From Nectonema munidae (lineage: Eukaryota > Nematomorpha > Nectonematoida > Nectonematidae), in NCBI GenBank assembly GCA_030549495.1, contig JAUIRK010000043.1, forward strand, positions 1 through 64,000: 64,000 nucleotides of DNA, read 5' to 3'. Shown piece by piece: positions 12,957 through 26,017 of this stretch. Under the pieces are notes generated by a model. It was given only the letters and a program-made list of their open reading frames with translations. It had not been told where the DNA came from and made no database searches. Every line of letters begins with the position of its first letter. Positions within the stretch are counted from its first letter, which is position 1. The translations under genes and the position numbers were made by a program.

Positions 12957-15900
12957 GCTCTCTGTTTGTAACTGCCTGCGTTTGAGTGTTACCTGTTTGC
13001 GCCTGCCTATGAGTGTTCGCTGTTTGTGCCTGCCTGTTTTTAATTCCACCTTGTTTGTGCTTGCGTATGTTGGGTTCTCCCTATTTGATTGCCTGCCTGT
13101 GTTCAAGTGGTCCCTGTTCCTTCTTGCTTATTGTTTAAGTGCCTGACCGTGTTTGGGTGCTCCCTGTTGATTGAGTGCTCGTCGTTTGTTCCTGCCTTTG
13201 TTTGAGTGCTCCCTGTTTTTGCCTGTATGTGCTTCCTGTGTTTGAGTGCCCTCTGTTGGTGCTAGCCTGTGTTAAAATGCTCCCTTTTTGTGCTGAATCT
13301 GTTTAAGTGCTCCCTGTTTGAGCTTGCATGTGTTTAAGTGTTCCCTGTTTGTGCCAGCCTGTGTTTGAGTGCTCCCTGTTTGTGCCTGCCTGTGTTTGAG
13401 TGCTCCCTTTTTGAGCTTGCCTATGTTTGAGTGCTCCTTGTTTGTGTCTGCCTGTGTTATAGTGCCTCATGTTTATGCCTGTGTTAAAGTGCTCCCTTTT
13501 TGTGCGTCTCTGTTTAAGTGTTCCCTTTTTGTGCCTGTCTCTGTTTAAGTGCTCCCTTTTTGTGCATGTCTCTGTTTAAGTGCTCCCTGTTTGTGCCTGC
13601 CTGTGTTTCACTCAAACCTGCCTGCCTATGTTTAAGTGCTCCTTGTTTGTGCCTGCCTGTGTTTGAGTGCTCCCTATTTTGCCTGTGTGTTGCCCTCTGT
13701 TGGTATTTGCCTGTGTTTAAGTGTTCCCTTTTTGTGCCTAAATCTGTTTAAGTGCTTGCATGTGGTTAAGTCCACCCTGTGTCGGGTGCTCCCTGTATTT
13801 GAGTGCCTGCCTGTGTCGGGTGCTCCCTGTGTTTGATTGCCTGCCTGTGTTTAAGTGCTCCCTTCTCTCCGTGCCCTCGTTGTTTGTCTGACTGTGTTTG
13901 GATGCTCCCTGTTGATTTAGTGCTTGTTGTTTGTTAATGCCTGTGTTTGAGTGCTCTCTGTTTGTAACTGCCTGCGTTTGAGTGTTACCTGTTTGTCTAA
14001 GTACTCGCTGTTTGTGCCTGCTGTCTAATTCCACCTTGTTTGTGCTTGCATATGTTGGGTTCTCCCTGTTTGCTTGCTTGTCTGTGTTTAAGTCCTACCT
14101 GTGTCCTTAATTGCCCCTTGTTTTTGTGCCTCACCGTGTTTGGGTGCTCGTCATTTATTTTTTCCTGCCTGTGTTTGAGTGCTCCCTGTTTTTTGTGCCT
14201 GAATTTTTATGTGCTTCCTGTGTTTGAGTGCCCTCTGTTTAGTGCTTGCATGTGTTTAAGTGCTCCCTTTTTGTGCCTGCCTCTGTTTAAGTGCTCCTTG
14301 TTTGTGCTTGCATGTGTTTAAGTCCTCCCTGTTTTGAGTGCCTCCTGTTGTTTAAGTGCTCCCTGTGTTATAGCCTGCCTGTGTTTGTGTCTGCCTGTTG
14401 TTTAAGTGCTCCCTATGTGTTTGAGTCCTCCTTGTTTGTGTCTTCCTGTGTTTGAGTGCCTCTTGCCTGTGTTTAAGTGCTCCCTGTTTTTGCCTGCTAT
14501 CTGTTTAAGTGCTACCTTGTTTGTGCCTGCCTCTGTTTGAGTGCTCCCTTTTGTGCTGTCTCTGTTTAGTGCCTGCTGTCTGTGCTCCCTGTTTGTGCCT
14601 GCCTATGTTTAAGTGCTCCCTGTTTGTGCCTGCCTGTGTTTGAGTGCTCCCTTTTATTTTGCCTGTGTTTGAGTGCCCCCTGTTGGTATTTGCCTGTGTT
14701 TAAGTGTTCCCTTTTTGTGCCTAAATCTGTTTAAGTGCTTGCATGTGTTTAAGTCCACCCTGTTTGTGCCTGCCTGTGTTCGGGTGCTCCTTGTGTTTGA
14801 GTGCCTGCCTGTGTTTAAGTGCCCCCTTTTCTCCTTGCCCTCGTTGTTTGTGTCTGACTGTGTTTGGATGCTGCCTGTTGATTTAGTGCTCGTTATTTGT
14901 TAATGCCTGTGTTTGAGTGCTCTCTGTTTGTAACTGCCTGCGTTTGAGTGTTACCTGTTTGCGCCTGCCTATGAGTGTTCGCTGTTTGTGCCTGCCTGTT
15001 TTTAATTCCACCTTGTTTGTGCTTGCGTATGTTGGGTTCTCCCTATTTGATTGCCTGCCTGTGTTTAAGTGCTCCCTGTTCCTTCTTGCTTATTGTTTAA
15101 GGTGCCTGACCGTGTTTGGGTGCTCCCTGTTGATTGAGTGCTCGTCGTTTGTTCCTGCCTTTGTTTGAGTGCTCCCTGTTTTTGCCTGTATGTGCTTCCT
15201 GTGTTTGAGTGCCCTCTGTTGGTGCTAGCCTGTGTTAAAGTGCTCCCTTTTTGTGCTGAATCTGTTTAAGTGCTCGCTGTTTGAGCTTGCATGTGTTTAA
15301 GTGTTCCCTGTTTGTGCCAGCCTGTGTTTGAGTGCTCCCTGTTTGTGCCTGCCTGTGTTTGAGTGCCCTCCTTTTTGTGCTTGCCTATGTTTGAGTGCTC
15401 CTTGTTTGTGTCTGCCTGTGTTATAGTGCCTCATGTTTATGCCTGTGTTAAAGTGCTCCCTTTTTGTGCGTCTCTGTTTAAGTGCTCCCTTTTTGTGCCT
15501 GTCTCTCTTTAAGTGCTCCCTTTTTGTGCGTGTCTCTGTTTAAGTGCTCCCTGTTTGTCCCTGTGTTTCACTCAACCCTATTTGGTGCCTGCCTATGTTT
15601 AAGTGCTCCTTGTTTGTGCCTGCCTGTGTTTGAGTGCTCCCTATTTTGCCTCTGTGTTGCCCTCTGTTGGTATTTGCCTGTGTTTAAGTGTTCCCTTTTT
15701 GTGCCTAAATCTGTTTAAGTGCTTGCATGTGGTTAAGTCCACCCTGTTTGTGCCTGCCTTTGTCCGGTGCTCCTTGTGTTTGAGTGCCTGCCTGTGTTTA
15801 AGTGCCCCCTTTTCTCCTTGCCCTCGTGGTTTGTGTCTGACTGTGTTTGGATGCTGCCTGTTGATTTAGTGCTCGTTATTTGTTAATGCCTGTGTTTGAG

Positions 15901-17493
15901 TGCTCTCTGTTTGTAACTGCCTGCGTTTGAGTGTTACCTGTTTGCGCCTGCCTATGAGTGTTCGCTGTTTGTGCCTGCCTGTTTTTAATTCCACCTTGTT
16001 TGTGCTTGCGTATGTTGGGTTCTCCCTATTTGATTGCCTGCCTGTGTTTAAGTGCTCCCTGTTCCTTCTTGCTTATTGTTTAAGTGCCTGACCGTGTTTG
16101 GGTGCTCCCTGTTGATTGAGTGCTCGTCGTTTGTTCCTGCCTTTGTTTGAGTGCTCCCTGTTTTTGCCTGTATGTGCTTCCGTGTTTGAGTGCCCTGTTG
16201 GTGCTAGCCTGTGTTTAAGTGCTCCCTTTTTGTGCTGAATTGTTTAAGTCTCCGTGTTTGTGCTGTTTGGTCCTGTTTGGGCCCCTGTGTTTGAGTGCTC
16301 CGTTTGTGCCTGCCTGTGTTTGAGTGCTCCCTGTTTTTGCCTATGTTTGAGTGCTGTTTGTGCCTTCCTGTGTTTGAGTGGCCTCTGTTGGTGTTGCCTG
16401 TGTTAAAGTGCTCCCTTTTTGTGCCTGTATCTGTTTAAGTGCTCCCTGTTTGTGCCTGTCTGTGTTTAAGTCCACCCTTTTGTGCTTGTGTGTTGGGTTC
16501 TCCCTTTTGATGCCTCTGTGTTTAAGTGCTCCTTGTTTCTGCTCAGTTAGTCCTCCTGTGTTTAAGTGCTCCTTGTTTGTGCCTGCCTGTGTTTAGTGCC
16601 CTGTAGAGTGCTCGTTGTTTGTTCCTGCCTGTGTTTGAGTGCTCCCTATTTTGCTGTGTGTTTGGTGCCCTCTGTTGGTACTTGCCTGTGTTTAAGTGTT
16701 CCCTTTTTGTGCCTAAATCTGTTTAAGTGCTTGCATGTGGTTAAGTCCACCCTGTTTGTGCCTGCCTGTGTCGGGTGCTCCCTGTGTTTGAGTGCCTGCC
16801 TGTGTTTAAGTGCCCCCTTTTCTCCTTGCCCTCGTGTTTGTGTCTGACTGTGTTTGGATGCTGCCTGTTGATTTAGTGCTCGTTATTTGTTAATGCCTGT
16901 GTTTGAGTGCTCCTTGTTTGTAACTGTGTCTGCCTGTGTTTTAGTGCCCTCTGTTGGGTATGCCTGTGTTAAAGTGCTCCCTTTTTGTGCCTATCTGTTT
17001 AAGTGCTCCCTTTTTGTGCGTCTCTGTTTAAGTGCTCCCTTTTTGTGCTTGTCTCTGTTTAAGTGCTCCCTTTTTGTGCCTGTCTCTGTTTAAGTGCTCC
17101 CTTTTTGTGCATGTCTCTGTTTAAGTGCTCCCTGTTTGTGCCTGCCTGTGTTTCACTCAACCCTATTTGAGTGCCTGCCTATGTTTAAGTGCTCCTTGTT
17201 TGTGCCTGCCTGTGTTTGAGTGCTCCCTATTTTGCCTGTGTGTTGGTATTTGCCTGTGTTTAAGTGTTCCCTTTTTGTGCCTAAATCTGTTTAAGTGCTT
17301 GCATGTGGTTAAGTCCACCCTGTGTCGAGTGCTCCCTGTATTTGAGTGCCTGCCTGTGTCGGGTGCTCCCTGTGTTTGATTGCCTGCCTGTCTTTAAGTG
17401 CTCCCTTCTCTCCTTGCCCTCGTTGTTTGTCTGACTGTGTTTGGATGCTCCCTGTTGATTTAGTGCTCGTTGTTTGTTAATGCCTGTGTTTGA
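12957..17493 (+). repeat. Run of ~0.97-kb higher-order units, set A
   Basis: Landmarks at about 12,957, 13,953, 14,919 and 15,902 define consecutive units of roughly 1.0, 0.97 and 0.98 kb, followed by a longer step of about 1.6 kb to 17,494. Units share the same order of distinctive variants, including a TTTTTAATTCCACC variant, a GTTGATTGAGTGCTCG variant and a GTGGTTAAGTCCACC variant. The third and fourth units contain patches of more irregular sequence (about 14,090-14,660 and 16,180-16,400), suggesting independent decay or rearrangement there. Confidence 0.85.
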
Positions 17494-19497
17494 GTGCTCT
17501 CTGTTTGTAACTGCCTGCGTTTGAGTGTTACCTGTTTGCGCCTGCCTGTGTCTAAGTGCTCGCTGTTTGTGCCTGTGTCTAATTCCACATTGTTTGTGCT
17601 TGCATATGTTGGGTTCTCCCTGTTTCTGCTTGCTTATTGTTTAAGTCCTACCTGTGTTTAATTGCCCCTTGTTTGTGCCTCACCGTGTTTGGGTGCTCGT
17701 CTTTTGTTCCTGCCTGTGTTTGAGTGCTCCCTGTTTTTGCATGTATGTGCTTCCTGTGTTTGAGTGCCCTCTGTTGGTGCTTGCCTGTGTTAAAGTGCTC
17801 CCTTTTTGTGCCTGAATCTGTTTAAGTGCTCCCTTTTTGTGCCTGAATCTGTTTAAGTGCTCCCTTTTTGTGCCTGAATCTGTTTAAGTGCTACCTGTTT
17901 GTGCTTGCATGTGTTTAAGTTTTCCCTGTTTGTGCCTGCCTGTGTTTAAGTCCTCCCTGTTTGTGCCTGCTTGTGTTTGAGTGCTCCCTGTTTGTGCCTG
18001 TGTTTGAGTGTTCCCTGTTTGAATCTGGCTGTGTTTGAGTGCTCCTTGTTTGTGTCTGCCTGTGTTATAGTGTCCCATGTTTGGTCCCTCTTGTTTTTGC
18101 CTGTTTGTGCCTTCCTGTGTTTGAATGCCCCTTCTTGGTGCTTGCCTGTGTTTAAGTGCTCCCTTTTTGAGCCTGAATCTGTTTAAGTGCTCCCTGTTTG
18201 TGCCTGCCTGTGTTTAAGTCCACCCTGTTTGTACCTGCGTGTGTTGGGTTTTCTCTGTTTGAGCCCTTGTTTGAACCTGCCCGCGTTAGGCGTGCTCCGT
18301 GTTTGTGTCTGCCTGTGTTATAGTGCCCCATGTTTGAGTGCTTCCTGTTTATGCCTGATTGTGTTTGAATGCCCCCTGTTGGTGTTTGCCTGTGTTAAAG
18401 TGCTCCCTTTTTGTGCCTGTCTCTGTTTAAGTGCTCCCTGTTTGTGTTTAAGTTAACCCTATTTGTGTCTGCGTGTGTTGGGTTCCACTGTTTGAGTGCC
18501 TGCCTGTGTTTAAGTGCCACATGTTTCTGCTTGACTATTGTTTAAGTCCTACCTGTGTTTAAGTGCTCCTTGTTTGTGCCTGCCTGTGTTTGGGTGCTCC
18601 TTGTTGTTCCTGCCTGTCTTTGAGTGCTCCCTATTTTGCCTGTGTGTGTTTGAGTGCCCTCTGTTGGTACTTGCCTGTGTTCCCTTTTTGTGCCTAAATC
18701 TGTTTAAGTGCTTGCATGTGGTTAAGTCCACCCTGTTTGTGCCTGCCTGTGTCGGGTGCTCGCTGTGTTCGAGTGCTCTCTTTTTGAGCCTGCCTGTGTT
18801 TGAGTGCTCCTTGTTTGTGTCTGCCTGTGTTATAGTGCCCCATGTTTGAGTGCCTCCTTGTGTTTGAATGCCCCCTGTTGGTGTTTGCCTGTGTTATAGT
18901 GCCTCCTTATGTTTGAATGCCCCCTGTTGGTGTTTGCCTATGTTAAAGTGCTCCCTTTGGGTGCCTGTCTCTGTTTAAGTGCTCCCTTTGGGTGCCTGTC
19001 TCTGTTTAAGTGCTCCCTGTTTGTGCCTGTCTCTGTTTAAGTCAACCGTGTTTGTGTTGGGTTCCACTGTTTGAGTGCCTGCCTGTGTTTAAGTGCCACA
19101 TGTTTCTGCTTGACTATTGTTTAAGTCCTACCTGTGTTTAAGTGCTCCTTGTTTGTGCCTGCCTGTGTTTGAGTGCTCCCTGTTGATAGAGTGCTCGTTG
19201 TTTGTTCCTGCCTGTGTTTGAGTGCTCCCTATTTTGCATGTGTGTGTTTGAGTGCCCTCTGTTGGTACTTGCCTGTGTTTAAGTGTTCCTTTTTTGTGCT
19301 TAAATCTGTTTAAGTGCTTGCATGTGGTTAAGTCCACCCTGTTTGTGCCTGCCTGTGTCGGGTGCTCCTTGTGTTTGAGTGCCTGCCTGTGTTTAAGTGC
19401 CCCCTTTTCTCCTTGCCCTCGTTGTTTGTGTCTGACTGTGTTTGGATGCTGCCTGTTGATTTAGTGCTCGTTATTTTGTTAATGCCTGTGTTTGAGT

Positions 19498-22400
19498 GCT
19501 CTCTGTTTGTAACTGCCTGCGTTTGAGTGTTACCTGTTTGCGCCTGCCTATGAGTGTTCGCTGTTTGTGCCTGCCTGTTTTTAATTCCACCTTGTTTGTG
19601 CTTGCGTATGTTGGGTTCTCCCTATTTGATTGCCTGCCTGTGTTTAAGTGGTCCCTGTTCCTTCTTGCTTATTGTTTAAGTGCCTGACCGTGTTTGGGTG
19701 CTCCCTGTTGATTGAGTGCTCGTCGTTTGTTCCTGCCTTTGTTTGAGTGCTCCCTGTTTTTGCCTGTATGTGCTTCCTGTGTTTGAGTGCCCTCTGTTGG
19801 TGCTAGCCTGTGTTAAAGTGCTCCCTTTTTGTGCTGAATCTGTTTAAGTGCTCCCTGTTTGAGCTTGCATGTGTTTAAGTGTTCCCTGTTTGTGCCAGCC
19901 TGTGTTTGAGTGCTCCCTGTTTGTGCCTGCCTGTGTTTGAGTGCTCCCTTTTTGAGCTTGCCTATGTTTGAGTGCTCCTTGTTTGTGTCTGCCTGTGTTA
20001 TAGTCCCATGTTTTGCCTGTGTTAAAGTGCTCCCTTTTTGTGCGTCTCTGTTTAAGTGCTCCTTTTTGTGCCTGTCTCTGTTTAAGTGCTCCCTTTTTGT
20101 GCATGTCTCTGTTTAAGTGCTCCCTGTTTGTGCCTGCCTGTGTTTCACTCAACCCTATTTGTGCCTGCCTATGTTTAAGTGCTCCTTGTTTGTGCCTGCC
20201 TGTGTTTGAGTGCTCCCTATTTTGCCTATGTGTTGCCCTCTGTTGGTATTTGCCTGTGTTTAAGTGTTCCCTTTTTGTGCCTAAATCTGTTTAAGTGCTT
20301 GCATGTGGTTAAGTCCACCCTGTTGTTTGGTGCCTGCCTGTGTCGGGTGCTCCTTGTGTTTGAGTGCCTGCCTGTGTTTAAGTGCCCCCTTTTCTCCTTG
20401 CCCTCGTTGTTTTGTCTGACTGTGTTTGGATGCTCCCTGTTGATTTAGTGCTCGTTGTTTGTTAATGCCTGTGTTTGAGTGCTCTCTGTTTGTAACTGCC
20501 TGCGTTTGAGTGTTACCTGTTTGTGCCTCTAAGTGCTCGCTGTTTGTGCCTGCCTGTTTTTAATTCCACCTTGTTTGTGCTTGCGTATGTTGGGTTCTCC
20601 CTGTTTGATTGCGCCTTGTTTGTGCTCCCTGTTCTTCTTGCTTATTGTTTAAGTGCCTGACCTGTGTTTGAGTGCTCCCTTTTTGTCCTGAACTGTTTGA
20701 GTGCTCGTCGTTTGTTCCTGCCTTTGTTTGAGTGCTCCCTGTTTTTGCCTGTATGTGCTTCCTGTGTTTGAGTGCCCTCTGTTGGTGTTAGCCTGTGTTA
20801 AAGTGCTCCCTTTTTGTGCCTGAATCTGTTTAAGTGCTCCCTGTTTGAGCTTGCATGTGTTTAAGTGTTCCCTGTTTGTGCCTGCCTGTGTTTGAGTGCT
20901 CCCTGTTTGTGCCTGCCTGTGTTTGAGTGCTCCCTTTTTGAGCTTGCCTATGTTTGAGTGCTCCTTGTTTGTGTCTGCCTGTGTTATAGTGCCTCATGTT
21001 TATGCCTGTGTTAAAGTGCTCCCTTTTTGTGCGTCTCTGTTTAAGTGCTCCCTTTTTGTGCCTGTCTCTGTTTAAGTGCTCCCTGTTTGTGCATGTCTCT
21101 GTTTTAAGTGCCCTTTTTGTGCCTGCCTATGTTTAAGTGCTCCTTGTTTGTGCCTGCCTGTTGTTTGAGTGCTCCCTGATTTTGCCTATGTGTTTGTGCC
21201 CTCTGTTGGTATTTGCCTGTGTTTAAGTGTTCCCTTTTTGTGCTTAAATCTGTTTAAGTGCTTGCATGTGGTTAAGTCCACCCTGTTTGTGCCTGCCTGT
21301 GTCGGGTGCTCCCTGTGTTTGAGTGCCTGCCTGTGTTTAAGTGCTCCCTTTTCTCCTTGCCCTCGTTGTTTGTGTCTGACTGTGTTTGGATGCTGCCTGT
21401 TGATTTAGTGCTCGTTGTTTGTTAATGCCTGTGTTTGAGTGCTCTCTGTTTGTAACTGCCTGCGTTTGAGTGTTACCTGTTTGCGCCTGCCTATGTCTAA
21501 GTGCTCGCTGTTTGTGCCTGCCTGTCTTTAATTCCACCTTGTTTGTGCTTGCGTATGTTGGGTTCTCCCTATTTGATTGCCTGACTGTGTTTAAGTGGTC
21601 CCTGTTCCTTTTTGCTTATTGTTTAAGTGCCTGACCGTGTGTGGGTGCTCCCTGTTGATTGAGTGCTCGTCGTTTGTTCCTGCCTTTGTTTGAGTGCTCC
21701 CTGTTTTTGCCTGTATGTGCTTCCTGTGTTTGAGTGCCCTCTGTTGGTGCTAGCCTGTGTTAAAGTGCTCCCTTTTTGTGCCTAAATCTGTTTAAGTGCT
21801 CCCTGTTTGAGCTTGCATGTGTTTAAGTGTTCCCTGTTTGTGCAGCCTGTGTTTGAGTGCTCCCTGTTTGTGCCTGCCTGTGTTTGAGTGCTCCCTGTTT
21901 GGCTGCTGCCTATGTTTGAGTGCTCCTTGTTTGTGTCTGCCTGTGTTATAGTGCCTCATGTTTGAGTGCCTGTGTTAAAGTGCTCCCTTTTTGTGCGTCT
22001 CTGTTTAAGTGCTCCTTGTTTGTGCCTGTCTCTGTTTAAGTGCTCCCTTTTTGAGCCTGTCTCTGTTTAATGTGCTCCCTGTTTGTGCCTGCCTGTGTTT
22101 CGTCTGCCTCTGTTTGAGTGCCTGCCTATGTTTAAGTGCTCCTTGTTTGTGCCTGCCTGTGTTTGAGTGCTCCCTATTTTGCCTATGTGTTGCCCTCTGT
22201 TGGTATTTGCCTGTGTTTAAGTGTTCCCTTTTTGTGCCTAAATCTGTTTAAGTGCTTGCATGTGGTTAAGTCCACCCTGTTTGTGCCTGCCTGTGTCGGG
22301 TGCTCCTTGTGTTTGAGTGCCTGCCTGTGTTTAAGTGCCCCCTTTTCTCCTTGCCCTCGTTGTTTGTGTCTGACTGTGTTTGGATGCTGCCTGTTGATTT

Positions 22401-24050
22401 AGTGCTCGTTGTTTGTTAATGCCTGTGTTTGAGTGCTCTCTGTTTGTAACTGCCTGCGTTTGAGTGTTACCTGTTTGCGCCTGCCTATGAGTGTTCGCTG
22501 TTTGTGCCTGCCTGTTTTTAATTCCACCTTGTTTGTGCTTGCGTATGTTGGGTTCTCCCTATTTGATTGCCTGTCTGTGTTTAAGTGCTCCCTGTTCCTT
22601 CTTGCTTATTGTTTAAGTGCCTGACCGTGTTTGGGTGCTCCCTGTTGATTGAGTGCTCGTCGTTTGTTCCTGCCTTTGTTTGAGTGCTCCCTGTTTTTGC
22701 CTGATGTGTCCTGTGTTTGAGTGCCCTCTGTTGGTGCTAGCCTGTGTTAAAGTGCTCCCTTTTTGTGCTAATTGTTTAAGGTCCTTACTCTGTGTTTAAG
22801 TGCTCCTTGTTTGTGCCTGCCTGTGTTTGAGTGCTCCCTTTGTTTGAGTGCCTTGTTTGTTCCTGCCTGTGTTTGAGTGCTCCCTTTTTTCTGAGTGTCT
22901 GTTTTTGCCTGTGTTTGAGTGCCTCTGTTGGTGCTTGCCTCTGTTAAAGTGCTCCCTTTTTGTGCCTGACTCTGTTTAAGTGCTCCCTGTTTGTGCCTGC
23001 CTGTGTTTAAGTCAACCCTGTTTGTGCTTTGTGTGTTGTTCTCCCTGTTTGAGTGCCTGCTTGTGTTTAAGTGCTCCTTGTTTCTGCTTGCTATTGTTTA
23101 AGTCCTACCTGTGTTTAAGTGCTCCTTGTTTGTGCCTGCCTGTGTTTGGGTGCTCCCTGTTGATAGGTGCTCGTTGTTTGTTCCTGCCTGTGTTTGAGTG
23201 CTCCCTATTTTGCATGTGTGTGTTTGAGTGCCCTCTGTTGGTACTTGCCTGTGTTTAAGTGTTCCTTTTTTGTGCTAAATCTGTTTAAGTGCTTGCATGT
23301 GGTTAAGTCCACCCTGTTTGTGCCTGCCTTTGTGGGTGCTCCTTGTGTTTGGTGCCTCCTGTGTTTAAGTGCCCCCTTTTGCCTTGCCCTGTGTTTGTGT
23401 CTGACTGTGTTTGGTGCTCCCTGTTGATTTAGTGCTCGTTTTTGTTGCCTGTGTTTGAGTGCTCCTTGTTTGTGTCTGCCTGTGTTTATAGTGCCTCATG
23501 TTTGATGCCTGTGTTAAAGTGCTCCCTTTTTGTGCCTATCTGTTTAAGTGCTCCCTTTTTGTGCGTCTCTGTTTAAGTGCTCCCTTTTTGTGCTTGTCTC
23601 TGTTTAAGTGCTCCCTTTTTGTGCCTGTCTCTGTTTAAGTGCTCCCTTTTTGTGCATGTCTCTGTTTAAGTGCTCCATGTTTGTGCCTGCCTGTGTTTCA
23701 CTCAACCTTATTTAAGTGCCTGCCTATGTTTAAGTGCTCCTTGTTTGTGCCTGCCTGTGTTTGAGTGCTCCCTATTTTGCCTATGTGTTGCCCTCTGTTG
23801 GTATTTGCCTGTGTTTAAGTGTTCCCTTTTTGTGCCTAAATCTGTTTAAGTGCTTGCATGTGGTTAAGTCCACCCTGTGTCGGGTGCTCCCTGTATTTGA
23901 GTGCCTGCCTGTGTCTGGTGCTCCCTGTGTTTGATTGCCTGCCTGTCTTTAAGTGCTCCCTTCTCTCCTTGCCCTCGTTGTTTGTCTGACTGTGTTTGGA
24001 TGCTCCCTGTTGATTTAGTGCTCGTTGTTTGTTAATGCCTGTGTTTGAGT
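19498..24050 (+). repeat. Run of ~0.97-kb higher-order units, set B
   Basis: Landmarks near 19,498, 20,482, 21,440 and 22,435 are followed by 24,051, repeating the 0.98, 0.96, 1.0 and 1.6-kb spacing of set A. Stretches around 20,600-20,700, 22,700-22,900 and 23,020-23,450 are irregular, with many small deletions within monomers. Confidence 0.85.
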
Positions 24051-26017
24051 GCTCTCTGTTTGTAACTGCCTGCGTTTGAGTGTTACCTGTTTGCGCCTGC
24101 CTGTGTCTAAGTGCTCGCTGTTTGTGCCTGTGTCTAATTCCACATTGTTTGTGCTTGCATATGTTGGGTTCTCCCTGTTTCTGCTTGCTTATTGTTTAAG
24201 TCCTACCTGTGTTTAATTGCCCCTTGTTTGTGCCTCACCGTGTTTGGGTGCTCGTCTTTTGTTCCTGCCTGTGTTTGAGCGCTCCCTGTGTTTGAGTGCT
24301 CTGTTGCTGCTTGCCTGTGTTAAAGTGCTCCCTTTTTGTGCCTGAATCTGTTTAAGTGCTCCCTTTTTGTGCCTGAATCTGTTTAAGTGCTCCCTTTTTG
24401 TGCCTGAATCTGTTTAAGTGCTCCCTGTTTGTGCTTGCATGTGTTTAAGTTTTCCCTGTTTGTGCCTGCCTGTGTTTAAATCCTCCCTGTTTGTGCCTGC
24501 TTGTGTTTGAGTGCTCCCTGTTTGTGCCTGTGTTTGAGTATTCCCTGTTTGAACCTGGCTGTGTTTGAGTGCTCCTTATTTGTGTCTGCCTGTGTTATAG
24601 TGTCCCATGTTTGAGTCCCTCTTGTTTTTGCCTGTTTGTGCCTTCCTGTGTTTGAATGCCCCTTCTTGGTGCTTGCCTGTGTTAAAGTACTCCCTTTTTG
24701 AGCCTGAATCTGTTTAAGTGCTCCCTGTTTGTGCCTGCCTGTGTTTAAGTCCACCCTGTTTGTACCTGCGTGTGTTGGGTTTTCTCTGTTTGAGCCCTTG
24801 TTTGAACCTGCCCGCGTTAGGCGTGCTCCGTGTTTGTGTCTGCCTGTGTTATAGTGCCCCATGTTTGAGTGCCTCCTTGTGTTTGAATGCCCCCTGTTGG
24901 TGTTTGCCTGTGTTAAAGTGCTCCCTTTTTGTGCCTGTCTCTGTTTAAGTGCTCCCTGTTTGTGTTTAAGTTAACCCTATTTGTGTCTGCGTGTGTTGGG
25001 TTCCACTGTTTGAGTGCCTGCCTGTGTTTAAGTGCCACTTGTTTCTGCTTGACTATTGTTTAAGTCCTACCTGTGTTTAAGTGCTCCTTGTTTGTGCCTG
25101 CCTGTGTTTGGGTGCTCCTTGTTGTTCCTGCCTGTCTTTGAGTGCTCCCTATTTTGCCTGTGTGTGTTTGAGTGCCCTCTGTTGGTACTTGCCTGTGTTC
25201 CCTTTTTGTGCCTAAATCTGTTTAAGTGCTTGCATGTGGTTAAGTCCACCCTGTTTGTGCCTGCCTGTGTCGGGTGCTCGCTGTGTTTGAGTGCTCTCTT
25301 TTTGAGCCTGCCTGTGTTTGAGTGCTCCTTGTTTGTGTCTGCCTGTGTTATAGTGCCCCATGTTTGAGTGCCTCCTTGTGTTTGAATGCCCCCTGTTGGT
25401 GTTTGCCTGTGTTATAGTGCCCCCTTATGTTTGAATGCCCCCTGTTGGTGTTTGCCTGTGTTAAAGTGCTCCCTTTGGGTGCCTGTCTCTGTTTAAGTGC
25501 TCCCTTTGGGTGCCTGTCTCTGTTTAAGTGCTCCCTTTGGGTGCCTGTCTCTGTTTAAGTCAACCGTGTTTGTGTTGGGTTCTCCCTGTTTGAGTGCCTG
25601 CCTGTGTTTAAGTGCTCCTTGTTTCTGCTTGACTATTGTTTAAGTCCTACCTGTGTTTAAGTGCTCCTTGTTTGTGCCTGCCTGTGTTTGAGTGCTCCCT
25701 GTTGATAGAGTGCTCGTTGTTTGTTCCTGCCTGTGTTTGAGTGCTCCCTATTTTGCATGTGTGTGTTTGAGTGCCCTCTGTTGGTACTTGCCTGTGTTTA
25801 AGTGTTCCTTTTTTGTGCTTAAATCTGTTTAAGTGCTTGCATGTGGTTAAGTCCACCCTGTTTGTGCCTGCCTGTGTCGGGTGCTCCTTGTGTTTGAGTG
25901 CCTGCCTGTGTTTAAGTGCCCCCCTTTTCTCCTTGCCCTCGTTGTTTGTGTCTGACTGTGTTTGGATGCTGCCTGTTGATTTAGTGCTCGTTATTTTGTT
26001 AATGCCTGTGTTTGAGT